Part shown: one piece after another, positions 43,724-52,814 of the stretch
Numbering within the stretch: the first letter of the stretch is position 1
How the letters are laid out: every line of letters starts with the position of its first letter
NCBI RefSeq assembly: GCF_000282635.1
Contig: NZ_AKIW01000094.1
Location: 1-64,000 of the forward strand
Reading direction: 5' to 3'
Source: Variovorax sp. CF313
Lineage (GTDB): Bacteria > Pseudomonadota > Gammaproteobacteria > Burkholderiales > Burkholderiaceae_C
Length of the DNA stretch: 64,000 bases
The notes under the pieces: model-generated
What the model saw: the letters and a program-made list of their open reading frames with translations, nothing else
Database searches by the model: none
Told to the model about the DNA's origin: nothing
Translations under genes and position numbers: made by a program

Positions 43724-44476
43724 TCAGGCCGAAGCGCCCTCTTCGACTTCGACGAATTCGTCGCTGCCTTCGGCGATGGCCTTGACCACGTCACCGGTGG
43801 CGCTGTTGCGGCCTTCGATGATCGCGTCGGCGATGCCGCGGGCGTACAGCGTGACAGCCTTCGACGAGTCGTCGTTGCCAGGAATCACATAGTCGATGCC
43901 TTCGGGCGAGTGGTTGGAGTCCACCACGCCGATCAGCGGAATGCCGAGCTTCTTGGCTTCGGCCACGGCGATCTTGTGGAAGCCCACGTCGATCACGAAG
44001 ATGGCGTCGGGCAGCGCGGTCATGTCCTGGATGCCGCCGATGTCCTTTTCGAGCTTCTCGATTTCGCGCGAGAAGGTCAGTTGCTCCTTCTTGCTCAGCG
44101 AGTCGAGACCGGCTTCCTGCTGGGCCTTCATGTCCTTCAGGCGCTTGATCGAGGTCTTGACCGTCTTGAAGTTGGTCAGCATGCCGCCGAGCCAGCGGGT
44201 GTCGACGAAAGGCACGCCGGCGCGGCGAGCCTCGGCAGCCACGATTTCACGGGCCTGGCGCTTCGTGCCGACCATCAGGATCGTGCCGCGGTTGGCGGTG
44301 AGCTGCTTGGCGTACTTCATCGCGTCCTGAAACATCGGGAGCGACTTTTCCAGGTTGATGATGTGGATCTTGTTGCGATGGCCGAAGATGAACGGGGCCA
44401 TCTTGGGGTTCCAGAAGCGGGTTTGGTGACCGAAATGGACACCTGCTTCCAGCATTTCGCGCATGGTGGTAGACAT
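43724..44476 (-). CDS. rpsB: 30S ribosomal protein S2
   Basis: Late-assembling small-subunit protein. The 250-residue product has MREMLEAGVHFGHQTRFWNP, KIHIINLEKSL, a coiled-coil protrusion around residues 95-155 and VVDSNHSPEGIDYVIPGNDD. The acidic tail (SDEFVEVEEGASA) is usual. CTTTGGAGTAATTTCA precedes the ATG, with GGAG at good distance. A leader of about 137 bases with a hairpin suggests S2 autoregulation. Confidence 0.98.
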   Translation of the reverse strand: MSTTMREMLEAGVHFGHQTRFWNPKMAPFIFGHRNKIHIINLEKSLPMFQDAMKYAKQLTANRGTILMVGTKRQAREIVAAEARRAGVPFVDTRWLGGMLTNFKTVKTSIKRLKDMKAQQEAGLDSLSKKEQLTFSREIEKLEKDIGGIQDMTALPDAIFVIDVGFHKIAVAEAKKLGIPLIGVVDSNHSPEGIDYVIPGNDDSSKAVTLYARGIADAIIEGRNSATGDVVKAIAEGSDEFVEVEEGASA

Positions 44477-44619
44477 TGAAATTACTCCAAAGGTTGGGTC
44501 TAAAATCCAGCCCGTTTTGTGCTCTTTTGAACGGAGTCACAACACCTTGATTGGGCCGGTTTGCGGATGTGTCTGGCTGGATGCAACGAAAGCCGTCGCT
44601 TTGCCAGCGAAACCCAAAG

Positions 44620-44628
44620 AGTATAGCA
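44620..44628 (-). promoter_or_regulatory. Extended -10 promoter of rpsB
   Basis: Minus strand TGCTATACT matches the extended -10 form TG-N-TATAAT closely. Transcription would start near 44613, leaving a 137-base leader. The leader contains the hairpin TCGCT-TTGCC-AGCGA at 44596-44610. No clear -35 is present, which an extended -10 can tolerate. Confidence 0.65.
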
Positions 44629-44684
44629 CGGCCGCCGCCCCTTCTCCCTCGAAACCGAGCCGCCTCACGGCATCCGCAGCCTCC

Positions 44685-46007
44685 ATGAACGACCTTCACG
44701 CCACTCGCTTTACCCTTCTGGCAGGTGGCTCCGACGCCCGCACCGAAATGGAGCGCGCCATCGGCATCGCCCTGTCCCCGGCCTGCGCGCACGTCTTCAC
44801 CCGCACCATGTTCGACGAGGCCCGCCAGACTGCCGCCGCGTCGACCCCCGATAGCCGCCTTTCCGGACTGGCCTTCACCGCGAAGGACCTGTTCGATGTC
44901 GAAGGCCAGCCAACGCCCGCCGGCTCTGCAGTGCTGGCCCATGCGCCCGCTGCCAAGGCCGACGCCCTTGCCGTGGCGCGGCTGCGCGCCGCAGGCGGCG
45001 TGCTGACCGGCCGCACCAACATGACGGAGTTCGCCTTCTCGGGCGTCGGCGTCAATCCGCACCACGGCACGCCGGCCAACGCGTGCGACGCCGCCACGCC
45101 CCGCATCCCGGGCGGCTCGTCGTCCGGCGCGGCAGTGTCGGTGGCCAGCGGCGCTGCGTTCATCGGGCTGGGCTCCGACACCGGCGGCTCGATCCGCATC
45201 CCGGCGGCGCTGAACGGCATCGTCGGCTTCAAGAACACGGCCCGGCTGACACCTGCGGAAGGCGCACTGCCGCTCTCGACCACCCTGGACACGGTTTGCG
45301 CCATGACGCGGTCGGTGCGCGACGCCATCACGGTGCACGAAATCCTCGCCGCGCGGCGCGTGACCGCCGGCAACGCCCCGCTGGCCGCCTACAGGCTGGC
45401 GGTAGTGAAGAACGTGTTCTTCGACAGTATCGAACCCGCCGTGGCCGCCGCTGTCGAGCGCTCGCTGAAGGCGTTGCGGGCCGCCGGCGCCCGCATCATC
45501 GAGATCGAACTGCCCGAACTGGCCGAGTTGACCACCATCAACGCCACCGGCGGCTTCTCGGCAGCCGAGTCTTACGCCTGGCACCGCCTGCTGCTGGAGC
45601 GCAGCGGCGCAGGCTACGATCCGCGCGTGGTCCAGCGCATCCTGCGCGGTGCCACGATGAAGGCGCACGAATACATCGACCTGATGCATGCCCGCCGCGA
45701 CTGGATCGCCCGCGTCGAAACCGCACTCGCCCCGTTCGACGCCGTCCTGTCGCCGACCGTGCCGATCACCGCGCCGTCCCTCTCCAGCGTGGCGCCGGGC
45801 GCCGAGCGCGACGACGAATTCTTCCGCGTCAATACACTGCTGCTGCGCAATCCATCGATCGTCAACATGCTCGACGGCTGCGCCATCTCGCTGCCCTGCC
45901 ACGTCGACGGCGAACTGCCGGTCGGCCTGATGCTGTGGCACGCCGCGCTGCACGACGACGCCGTGCTCGCAGTTGCGCTCCAGGCCGAGCGCTCGCTGCA
46001 AAAATAA
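44685..46007 (+). CDS. Amidase (amidase signature family)
   Basis: Hydrolyses an amide bond with the Ser-cisSer-Lys triad. The Lys is in FTAKDLFDVEG; the Gly/Ser-rich signature is PRIPGGSSSGAAVSVASG, with the nucleophile in SDTGGSIRIPAAL. The product is 440 aa from the ATG at 44685. It lacks the GatB partner and the Asn/Gln handling context of GatA, so a catabolic or scavenging amidase is more likely. It is divergent from rpsB and followed 56 bases on by a DadA-type oxidase, which suggests amino acid or amide use. Confidence 0.9.
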   Translation: MNDLHATRFTLLAGGSDARTEMERAIGIALSPACAHVFTRTMFDEARQTAAASTPDSRLSGLAFTAKDLFDVEGQPTPAGSAVLAHAPAAKADALAVARLRAAGGVLTGRTNMTEFAFSGVGVNPHHGTPANACDAATPRIPGGSSSGAAVSVASGAAFIGLGSDTGGSIRIPAALNGIVGFKNTARLTPAEGALPLSTTLDTVCAMTRSVRDAITVHEILAARRVTAGNAPLAAYRLAVVKNVFFDSIEPAVAAAVERSLKALRAAGARIIEIELPELAELTTINATGGFSAAESYAWHRLLLERSGAGYDPRVVQRILRGATMKAHEYIDLMHARRDWIARVETALAPFDAVLSPTVPITAPSLSSVAPGAERDDEFFRVNTLLLRNPSIVNMLDGCAISLPCHVDGELPVGLMLWHAALHDDAVLAVALQAERSLQK

Positions 46008-46063
46008 CAACCGACGCTGCCCAACTCACAGGCGCCAACCATCTCTCTTATCCAGAAAATTCA

Positions 46064-47317
46064 ATGAAAATCGCGATCGTGGGCGCCGGCATCGTCGGCG
46101 TCACCACCGCCTGGGAACTGGTTTCCGACGGCCATGAAGTGACCGTGTTCGAGCGCAGGGGCGCCGCCGCAGAAGAAGCCAGCTTCGCCAACGCCGGCGT
46201 GGTCGCTCCCGGGTACGTCACGCCATGGGCCGCCCCCGGCATGCGCGGCAAGGTGCTGCGTTCGCTGCTGTCCTCGCACGGCGCCGTCAAGCTGCGATGG
46301 CCGCTGGCTTCGCGCGACATAGGCTGGCTGTCGCGCTGGCAAAAGGCCTGCAAGCTCGAAACCTACCTCGCCAATCGCGCACGCATGCAGCGCCTGGCCT
46401 TCTACAGCCGCAACCGCCTGCACGAAGTGACCGAGGCGCGCGAGCTCAGCTACGAACGCAGCGACGGCTACCTGGTGCTGCTGCGTTCCAAGTGCGAAAA
46501 GAAGCTGGTGCAGCCCGGGCTCGACGTACTGCGCGCGGCCGGCAGCGTTTTCAAGGAAATCGATGCAGACGAGGCCCGGCTGATCGAGCCGGCCCTCAAC
46601 CCCGAGGCCCCGCTGGCGGGCGCCATCCACCTGCCCGACGATGAAGTGGCCAACTGCCGGCAGTTCGCACTGCTCCTCAAGTGGGAGGCCGAGTCGCTCG
46701 GCGCCCAGTTTCACTTCAACTGCGACATTGCCCCCCTGAGCCGCGCGGCGCCCACTTCGCTGTCTTTGGCGAGCGGCTCGGACCCGGTGCGCTACGACGC
46801 GGTCGTGATGTGCGCCGGCCTGGCGTCGGCGTCGCTGCTGCGGCCGCTGGGGCTGCGCATCCCGATGGCGCCGGTCTACGGCCATTCGATCAGTGCGCCG
46901 ATCCGCGAACCGCTCAATGCACCGCGCAGCGCGGTGATGGACGAGCGCTACAAGGTTGCCATCTCCCGTCTGGGCCAGCGCGTGCGCGTGGCTGGCGGAG
47001 CCGAGATCGGCGGCTCGCTCGACACGATGAATCCGGCTGCCGTGCAGACGCTCTACAAGGTGCTGCACGACTGGTTCCCGGGCGCGGCCACGCTGCAGTC
47101 CGGCGTACAGCAATGGAAAGGCGCGCGGCCGATGCTGCCCGACGGCCCGCCCGTGCTGGGCGCAAGCGGCATCCCCGGCGTGTGGCTCAATCTCGGCCAC
47201 GGCTCGAGCGGCTGGGCGCTGTCATGCGGCAGCGCGCGCGTGCTGGGCGACCTGATCGCCGGACAAGACCCTGGCATCGACCTCGAAGGCCTGGGCGTCG
47301 AACGGCTCAGTCTTTAG
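46064..47317 (+). CDS. dadA: D-amino acid dehydrogenase (DadA family FAD oxidoreductase)
   Basis: Flavoprotein of 417 aa that deaminates D-amino acids and passes electrons to the respiratory chain. The FAD dinucleotide-binding start is MKIAIVGAGIVGVTTAWEL followed by Glu at FERRGAAAEEASFANAG, characteristic of DadA. The C-terminal RPMLPDGPPVLG and NLGHGSSGWALSCGSAR are also typical. It is not next to a racemase, so the symbol is by family likeness. Its 3' end overlaps the convergent membrane-protein gene by 11 bases. Confidence 0.88.
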   Translation: MKIAIVGAGIVGVTTAWELVSDGHEVTVFERRGAAAEEASFANAGVVAPGYVTPWAAPGMRGKVLRSLLSSHGAVKLRWPLASRDIGWLSRWQKACKLETYLANRARMQRLAFYSRNRLHEVTEARELSYERSDGYLVLLRSKCEKKLVQPGLDVLRAAGSVFKEIDADEARLIEPALNPEAPLAGAIHLPDDEVANCRQFALLLKWEAESLGAQFHFNCDIAPLSRAAPTSLSLASGSDPVRYDAVVMCAGLASASLLRPLGLRIPMAPVYGHSISAPIREPLNAPRSAVMDERYKVAISRLGQRVRVAGGAEIGGSLDTMNPAAVQTLYKVLHDWFPGAATLQSGVQQWKGARPMLPDGPPVLGASGIPGVWLNLGHGSSGWALSCGSARVLGDLIAGQDPGIDLEGLGVERLSL

Positions 47318-47735
47318 GACCCCACCGGCGCAGGCGCTCGGCGCAGGCCGGCTGCTCGACGGGCAACGCGGGCTCCGGCGGCGGCCGGAGTTTCTGCGCA
47401 GTCCATCCCAGCAAACCGGGGCCGACCAGCACAAAGAAACCCAGGCACAGCGCATCAGCACTCAGCAGCGCGAGGCGCGCCAGACCGGAAACGGTTTCGG
47501 ACGGCACGTCAAACCAGCGGACCACGCTGATGCCGAAGCCGACATTGGCGGCCCATGCCAGGTACCGCAAAGCCACCCATCGCTTCAAATCGGCCAGCAG
47601 AAAGACGCCCCACACGCAGCACAGCAGGCCCAGGACCCATCCCAGCCCTGCAATCCACGACATCGTCGCAGCCACGAAGAAGACGAGCGCCGCGCAAAGC
47701 AGGACGAGCACCCAGCCGACGCTCTTGAGATTCAT
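47307..47735 (-). CDS. Small membrane protein of unknown function
   Basis: A 142-residue protein with about four predicted helices (5-23, 26-46, 54-70 and 88-110) and a soluble Pro-rich C-terminus (RPPPEPALPVEQP). I do not recognise the family. The ATG at 47735 is well placed, 41 bases from divergent nnr. Its last codons overlap the end of dadA on the other strand. Cys residues in the second helix (LLCCVWG) are the only notable polar feature. Confidence 0.65.
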   Translation of the reverse strand: MNLKSVGWVLVLLCAALVFFVAATMSWIAGLGWVLGLLCCVWGVFLLADLKRWVALRYLAWAANVGFGISVVRWFDVPSETVSGLARLALLSADALCLGFFVLVGPGLLGWTAQKLRPPPEPALPVEQPACAERLRRWGPKD

Positions 47736-47776
47736 CCCCGGATGATAAGGAGACGACGCGACGGCACAATGCGCCG

Positions 47777-49237
47777 ATGCAACGCATCACGTCCGCCACC
47801 GTCGCCGAGTTGTTCGACATCGCCGCCACGCGCCGCATCGAACAGGCTGCGGCGGCCGCCCTGCCCGCGCACGCGCTGATGCAGCGTGCCGGCCTCGCAG
47901 TCGCACGGCTGGCAATGGCGATCGCGCCGCATGCACGGACGATCTGGGTGGCCTGCGGGCCAGGCAACAACGGCGGCGATGGCTTCGAGGCCGCTGCGCA
48001 GTTGCGGCACAGGGGCTTCTTTCCGGTCGTCACCTTCCTGGGGGATGAAAGCCGCTTGCCGCCGGACGCCAAGGCATCGCTGCAGCGCGCCCGCGACGCA
48101 GGCGTGACATTCGCATCGACACCGCCTTCGGCCTATGAACTGGCCATCGACGCGCTGCTCGGCATTGGATCGACTCGGCCACCCGAAGGCACGATGGCCG
48201 AATGGCTGGCGAATATGCATGCAAGTGCCCGGCCGGTGCTCAGCGTCGACGTGCCATCGGGCCTGAATGCCGACACGGGCACGCTAACCCACGGCATCGA
48301 ACCTGCCCAGACATCGACGCGCAGCTGCGTCACCTTCCTCACGCTGAAGCCCGGCCTGTTCACCGCCCAGGGCCGCGATGCGGCAGACGCCGTGTGGTTC
48401 GACGATCTGGGTTGCGGCGCATTCAAGGATCAACCCGCGGCCCGGATCGCCGGGGCGCCCGAAGCTCGGCGGCGCGCACATGCGTCGCACAAGGGCAGTT
48501 TTGGCGATGTCGCGGTGATCGGCGGCGCGCTCGGCATGGCAGGAGCCGCGCTGCTGGCCGGGTCGGCGGCTTTGCACAGCGGTGCGGGGCGCGTATTCGT
48601 CGGGCTGCTCGATCCGAGCGCGGCCCCCGTCGACATCGCGCAACCCGAACTGATGCTGCGCGACGCCCGAACGCTCGACCTGTCAGGCATGACAGCAGTG
48701 TGCGGATGCGGCGGCGCAGAGGCCGTGGCCGAACTGCTGCCGCGCGCGCTCTCGACGGCAGCCGCGCTGGTACTCGATGCCGACGCGCTCAATGCCATCG
48801 CAGCCGATGGCGCGCTGCAAGCCCAATTGGTATTGCGAGGAAAAGGCGGAGCACCCACCGTGATCACGCCGCATCCGCTGGAAGCGGCGCGCCTGCTGGG
48901 CTGCCCGGTCGGCGAGGTCCAGGCCGACAGGCTGGCCGCAGCCCGCCAACTCGCCGCGCGCTTCGGTGTCGTGACAGTGCTCAAGGGTTCAGGCACTGTG
49001 GTTGCCGACGCCCGCGGCGCACCACCCATCATCAACCTGACCGGCAATGCGCGCCTCGCGACGGCCGGCACCGGCGACGTGCTGGCCGGCATGATCGGCG
49101 CGGCACTGGCCATGCGCCAGCCAGCCTTCGAGGCGGCGCATGAAGCCGTCTGGCAGCACGGCCACATCGCCGATACCTGGCCGGCCGATGCCGCCCCGCT
49201 CACGGCCGGCACGCTGGCCCGCCGTGCGTCCGCCTGA
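47777..49237 (+). CDS. nnr: Bifunctional NAD(P)H-hydrate epimerase / ADP-dependent dehydratase
   Basis: Repairs damaged NADH and NADPH hydrates. The N-terminal YjeF_N epimerase domain (about 1-215) has MQRAGLAVARLA, VACGPGNNGGDGFEAA and LSVDVPSGLNADTG. The C-terminal dehydratase domain (about 225-486) has HKGSFGDVAVIGG, VITPHPLEAARLLG, VLKGSGTVVAD and GNARLATAGTGDVLAGMIGA, which binds ADP. Length 486 aa fits the fused form. It stands alone between divergent and convergent neighbours. Confidence 0.95.
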   Translation: MQRITSATVAELFDIAATRRIEQAAAAALPAHALMQRAGLAVARLAMAIAPHARTIWVACGPGNNGGDGFEAAAQLRHRGFFPVVTFLGDESRLPPDAKASLQRARDAGVTFASTPPSAYELAIDALLGIGSTRPPEGTMAEWLANMHASARPVLSVDVPSGLNADTGTLTHGIEPAQTSTRSCVTFLTLKPGLFTAQGRDAADAVWFDDLGCGAFKDQPAARIAGAPEARRRAHASHKGSFGDVAVIGGALGMAGAALLAGSAALHSGAGRVFVGLLDPSAAPVDIAQPELMLRDARTLDLSGMTAVCGCGGAEAVAELLPRALSTAAALVLDADALNAIAADGALQAQLVLRGKGGAPTVITPHPLEAARLLGCPVGEVQADRLAAARQLAARFGVVTVLKGSGTVVADARGAPPIINLTGNARLATAGTGDVLAGMIGAALAMRQPAFEAAHEAVWQHGHIADTWPADAAPLTAGTLARRASA

Positions 49238-49243
49238 CGGCGC

Positions 49244-50008
49244 TTAGCCGCGCCCGACGAAGGGCATCTTCGTCGCCATGATGGTGTGGAACAGCACGTT
49301 GGCTTCCAGCGGCAGGTTTGCCATGTAGAGCACCGACTGGCCCACGATCTTGACGTCGATCAGCGGCTCGATCGCAAGTTCGCCGTTGGCTTGCGGCACG
49401 CCCTTGGCCATGCGTGCGGCCAGTTCGGTCATGGCATTGCCGACGTCGACCTGCCCCACCGCGATGTCGTACTTGCGGCCATCGAGCGACGCAGTTTTCG
49501 TCAGCCCTTCGACCGCATGCTTGGTCGCCGTATAGGCAGCCGAGTTCGGCCGCGGCGCGGTGGCCGAGATGGAGCCGTTGTTGATGATGCGGCCCCCCTG
49601 CGGCGTTTGCGCCTTCATCGTGCGGAACGCCTGCTGGATGCAGAAGAACATGCCCGTCAGGTTGATGTCGACAACACCCTGCCACTGCGCGGGTGTCCAG
49701 TCCTCGAACGGGCCCGGCGGGTTGCCCACGCCGGCGTTGTTGAACAGCAGGTCGACACGGCCGAAGCGCTCGACCGTGGCCGCGAACAGGGCTTGCACCG
49801 AGTCCGCATTGGCCACGTCGGTCGGCACCGCGAAGGCGCGCGCGCCGGCACCCGATTCTTGCGCCACCTGTTCCAGCGGCTCCAGGCGGCGCCCCGCCAG
49901 CGCCACGCTCCAGCCGTCGCCCAACAGCGCCAGTGCGGCTGCGCGGCCGATGCCGGAGCCCGCCCCAGTGACGATGGCGATGCGGCCCTTGTTGTCTTCA
50001 GCGCTCAT
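49244..50008 (-). CDS. Short-chain dehydrogenase/reductase
   Basis: Classical SDR of 254 aa. The NAD(P) motif VTGAGSGIGRAAA is at 14-26, NNAGVG follows, and the catalytic Ser-Tyr-Lys set is in NGSISATAPRPNSAAYTATK. The usual C-terminal substrate loop PFVGRG ends the protein early. The substrate is unknown. It is convergent with nnr, 6 bases apart, and lies downstream of rnr. Confidence 0.9.
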   Translation of the reverse strand: MSAEDNKGRIAIVTGAGSGIGRAAALALLGDGWSVALAGRRLEPLEQVAQESGAGARAFAVPTDVANADSVQALFAATVERFGRVDLLFNNAGVGNPPGPFEDWTPAQWQGVVDINLTGMFFCIQQAFRTMKAQTPQGGRIINNGSISATAPRPNSAAYTATKHAVEGLTKTASLDGRKYDIAVGQVDVGNAMTELAARMAKGVPQANGELAIEPLIDVKIVGQSVLYMANLPLEANVLFHTIMATKMPFVGRG

Positions 50009-50062
50009 GCTGTGTGTCTCTTTCTCTTCTTGGGTTGGTCGATGGTTCGTGCGGCCTGGGCT

Positions 50063-52351
50063 TCATCGGCGCGGCTTGCGCCCCTTCATCTTGTTGGCGG
50101 CCTTCTTGACCGCCGACTTGAAGGCCTGCATTGCCGACTGCGGTCCTGCCGCAGGCGAGGAACCGCGCTCCGCGCGCGGCTCGGCGTTGCCGGCTTCAGC
50201 CTTGTGGCGCGTGCTGCGCTTGGCCGAGGCCTTGACCGGCACGCCCGATGCCACGCCCTTGTCCTTCATGGCACGGGTCGCCAGCTCTTCGCCTTCGCGC
50301 ACGAGGCGGAAGTCGATCTTGCGGCCGTCGAGGTCGACGCGGCTCACCTGCACCCGCACCCGCGTGCCGATGGCGTAGCGGATGCCGGTGCGCTCGCCGC
50401 GCAATTCCTGGCGCATCTCGTCGAACTTGAAGTACTCGCCGCCAAGCTCGGTGATGTGCACCAGGCCCTCGACGTACATCGCATCGAGCGTGACGAAGAT
50501 GCCGAAAGTCGTGGCGGCCGTGACCACACCGCCGTATTCCTCGCCGAGGTGCTCGCGCATGTACTTGCACTTGAGCCACGCCTCGACGTCACGGCTGGCT
50601 TCGTCGGCTCGGCGCTCGTTGGCGCTGCAATGCAGGCCCGCGGCCTCCCATGCGAGCACTTCCTTGCTTGGCGCCACAGTAGCCTTCTGCGGCTTGTTGG
50701 TCGGCGCCTTCACGCGCGACGCAAGCCGCTTGGCCAGTTTGGCGTGCGCTTCGCCGGGCGTGGGCAGCATCGGCAGCTGGTAGCGCGTCTTGCCGAGGAT
50801 CGCCTTGATCACACGATGCACCAGCAAATCCGGATAGCGCCGGATCGGGCTCGTGAAATGCGTGTAGGCCTCGTAGGCCAGGCCGAAGTGGCCGCTGTTG
50901 ATCGGCGTATAGATCGCCTGCTGCATCGAGCGCAGCAGCATGGTGTGGATCTGCTGCGCATCGGGGCGCTCTTTCGTGGCCTCGGCAATCGCCTGGAACT
51001 CGCCCGGCCTGGGGTCGTCGGTGATGCTCAGGCCCACGCCCATCGCCTTCAGGTAGCCACGCAGGATTTCCTTCTTCTCGGGCGTCGGGCCTTCGTGCAC
51101 GCGGTACAGGCCCGGGTGCTTGCCTTCGGCGATGAAGTCGGCGCTGCAGACGTTGGCCGCGAGCATCGCTTCCTCGATCAGGCGGTGCGCTTCGTTGCGC
51201 GTGCGCGGAACGATCTTTTCGATGCGCCCGGCGTCGTCGCAGATGATCTGCGTCTCGGTGGTTTCGAAGTCGACCGCGCCGCGCTTGCCGCGTTGCTTGA
51301 GCAGCGCCTTGTAGACATCGGCGAGGTTCAGCAGATCCTTGACGCGGTCCTTGCGCTTGGCGGCTTCGGGGCCGCGTGTGTTGCCGAGGATGGCCGCCAC
51401 TTCGGTGTACGTGAAGCGCGCATGGCTGAACATCACGGCCGGATAGAACTGGTAGGCGTAGATCTCGCCGTCTGCGGCCACGAGCATGTCGCACACCATG
51501 CACAGGCGCTCGACCTCGGGGTTCAGCGAGCACAGGCCGTTCGACAACTTCTCGGGCAGCATCGGAATGACGCGGCGCGGGAAGTAGACGCTGGTGGCGC
51601 GGTCGTAGGCGTCGATGTCGATGCCCGAACCCGTCTGCACGTAGGCGCTGACGTCGGCGATCGCAACCAGCAAGCGCCAGCCCTTGCCACGGCCCACCTT
51701 CGCAGGCTCGCAGTACACGGCGTCGTCGAAGTCGCGCGCGTCTTCACCGTCGATGGTGACGAGCGGAATGTCGGTGAGGTCCACGCGCCCCTTCTTATCG
51801 GCGGGACGAACCTTCTCTGGCAGCGCCTTGGCCTCGGCCAGGCACTCTGCGGAAAATTCATGCGGCACGCCGTACTTGCGCACGGCGATCTCGATCTCCA
51901 TGCCGGGGTCGTCGATCTCGCCCAGCACTTCCTTCACGCGGCCCACCGGCTGGCCGAACAACGCCGGCGGCTCGGTGAGTTGCACGACCACCACCTGCCC
52001 CACCTTTGCGGGACCGGTGGCGCCCTTGGGAATCAGGACGTCCTGTCCGTAGCGCTTGTCTTCCGGCGCAACAAGCCAGATGCCGCCTTCGTGCAGCAGG
52101 CGGCCGATGATGGGCTGCTCGGGACGCTCGACGATCTCCACCACGCGCCCCTCGGGACGGCCGCGGCGGTCCTGGCGCACAACGCGCGCCTTGACGCGGT
52201 CCTTGTGCAGCACCGCGCGCATCTCGTTCGGGGGCAGGTAGATGTCTGCCTCGCCGTCATCGCGCTGAACGAAGCCATGCCCGTCACGATGCCCTTGAAC
52301 GGTTCCTTCGAATTCATCCAGCAAGCCGCTGGAAGTGACATTATTTTTGAT
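50063..52351 (-). CDS. rnr: Ribonuclease R, apparent AUC start
   Basis: Processive 3'-5' exoribonuclease that degrades structured RNA and assists tmRNA quality control. It has two cold-shock domains (from GTVQGHRDGHGFVQRDD), the RNB domain with the metal site TIDGEDARDFDDAVYCE, an S1 domain near 600 with GIFVTLDAMYVEGLVHIT, and a Lys/Arg-rich tail (KKAANKMKGRKPRR). Conserved sequence starts at KNNVTSSGLLDEFEG. The codon before it is ATC (52349-52351), 5 bases after GAAGGAG; no ATG, GTG or TTG is in frame there. A TTG at 52376-52378 lies upstream of that GAAGGAG, and another TTG lies nine codons inside. Confidence 0.95.
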   Translation of the reverse strand: MKNNVTSSGLLDEFEGTVQGHRDGHGFVQRDDGEADIYLPPNEMRAVLHKDRVKARVVRQDRRGRPEGRVVEIVERPEQPIIGRLLHEGGIWLVAPEDKRYGQDVLIPKGATGPAKVGQVVVVQLTEPPALFGQPVGRVKEVLGEIDDPGMEIEIAVRKYGVPHEFSAECLAEAKALPEKVRPADKKGRVDLTDIPLVTIDGEDARDFDDAVYCEPAKVGRGKGWRLLVAIADVSAYVQTGSGIDIDAYDRATSVYFPRRVIPMLPEKLSNGLCSLNPEVERLCMVCDMLVAADGEIYAYQFYPAVMFSHARFTYTEVAAILGNTRGPEAAKRKDRVKDLLNLADVYKALLKQRGKRGAVDFETTETQIICDDAGRIEKIVPRTRNEAHRLIEEAMLAANVCSADFIAEGKHPGLYRVHEGPTPEKKEILRGYLKAMGVGLSITDDPRPGEFQAIAEATKERPDAQQIHTMLLRSMQQAIYTPINSGHFGLAYEAYTHFTSPIRRYPDLLVHRVIKAILGKTRYQLPMLPTPGEAHAKLAKRLASRVKAPTNKPQKATVAPSKEVLAWEAAGLHCSANERRADEASRDVEAWLKCKYMREHLGEEYGGVVTAATTFGIFVTLDAMYVEGLVHITELGGEYFKFDEMRQELRGERTGIRYAIGTRVRVQVSRVDLDGRKIDFRLVREGEELATRAMKDKGVASGVPVKASAKRSTRHKAEAGNAEPRAERGSSPAAGPQSAMQAFKSAVKKAANKMKGRKPRR

Positions 52352-52405
52352 ATGATCTCCTTCTTTCCTGAAATTCAAAACATAACTGCTTCGGCAGTTC
52401 TGTGG

Positions 52406-52490
<85 letters not shown>

Positions 52491-52524
52491 AGTTTAAACA
52501 GACCTTTACCAGGTCATTCGATTC

Positions 52525-52551
52525 AAGCCACCGGCCTCCGGTGGCTTTTTT
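52525..52551 (+). terminator. Terminator of tRNA-Leu copy 1
   Basis: AAGCCACCGG-CCT-CCGGTGGCTT, a 10-base-pair stem, running into six T. It is duplicated after copy 2. Confidence 0.93.
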
Positions 52552-52611
52552 CATGGCTGCTTGAATTTGCATCGAGCAGCCGGCGCAGCAAAGTTGCTTC
52601 GCAAAAATATG

Positions 52612-52617
52612 TATAAT
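52612..52617 (+). promoter_or_regulatory. -10 element of tRNA-Leu copy 2
   Basis: A perfect TATAAT 29 bases before the tRNA. TTGCTT at 52594-52599 is the nearest -35-like hexamer but only 12 bases away, so the true -35 is unclear. Its presence means copy 2 is transcribed on its own, after the terminator of copy 1. Confidence 0.6.
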
Positions 52618-52645
52618 CGCAATCTTTGCTGAAAAGCAAAAACAA

Positions 52646-52730
<85 letters not shown>

Positions 52731-52764
52731 GATTCAACAAGACCCTTACCAGGTCATTCGATTC

Positions 52765-52791
52765 AAGCCACCGGCCTCCGGTGGCTTTTTT
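52765..52791 (+). terminator. Terminator of tRNA-Leu copy 2
   Basis: Same 10-base-pair stem and T run as after copy 1. It also lies just downstream of the convergent rimO gene, but on that strand there is no T tract. Confidence 0.93.
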
Positions 52792-52814
52792 CTTGTCCGC
52801 TTGAATCTGAAGCA

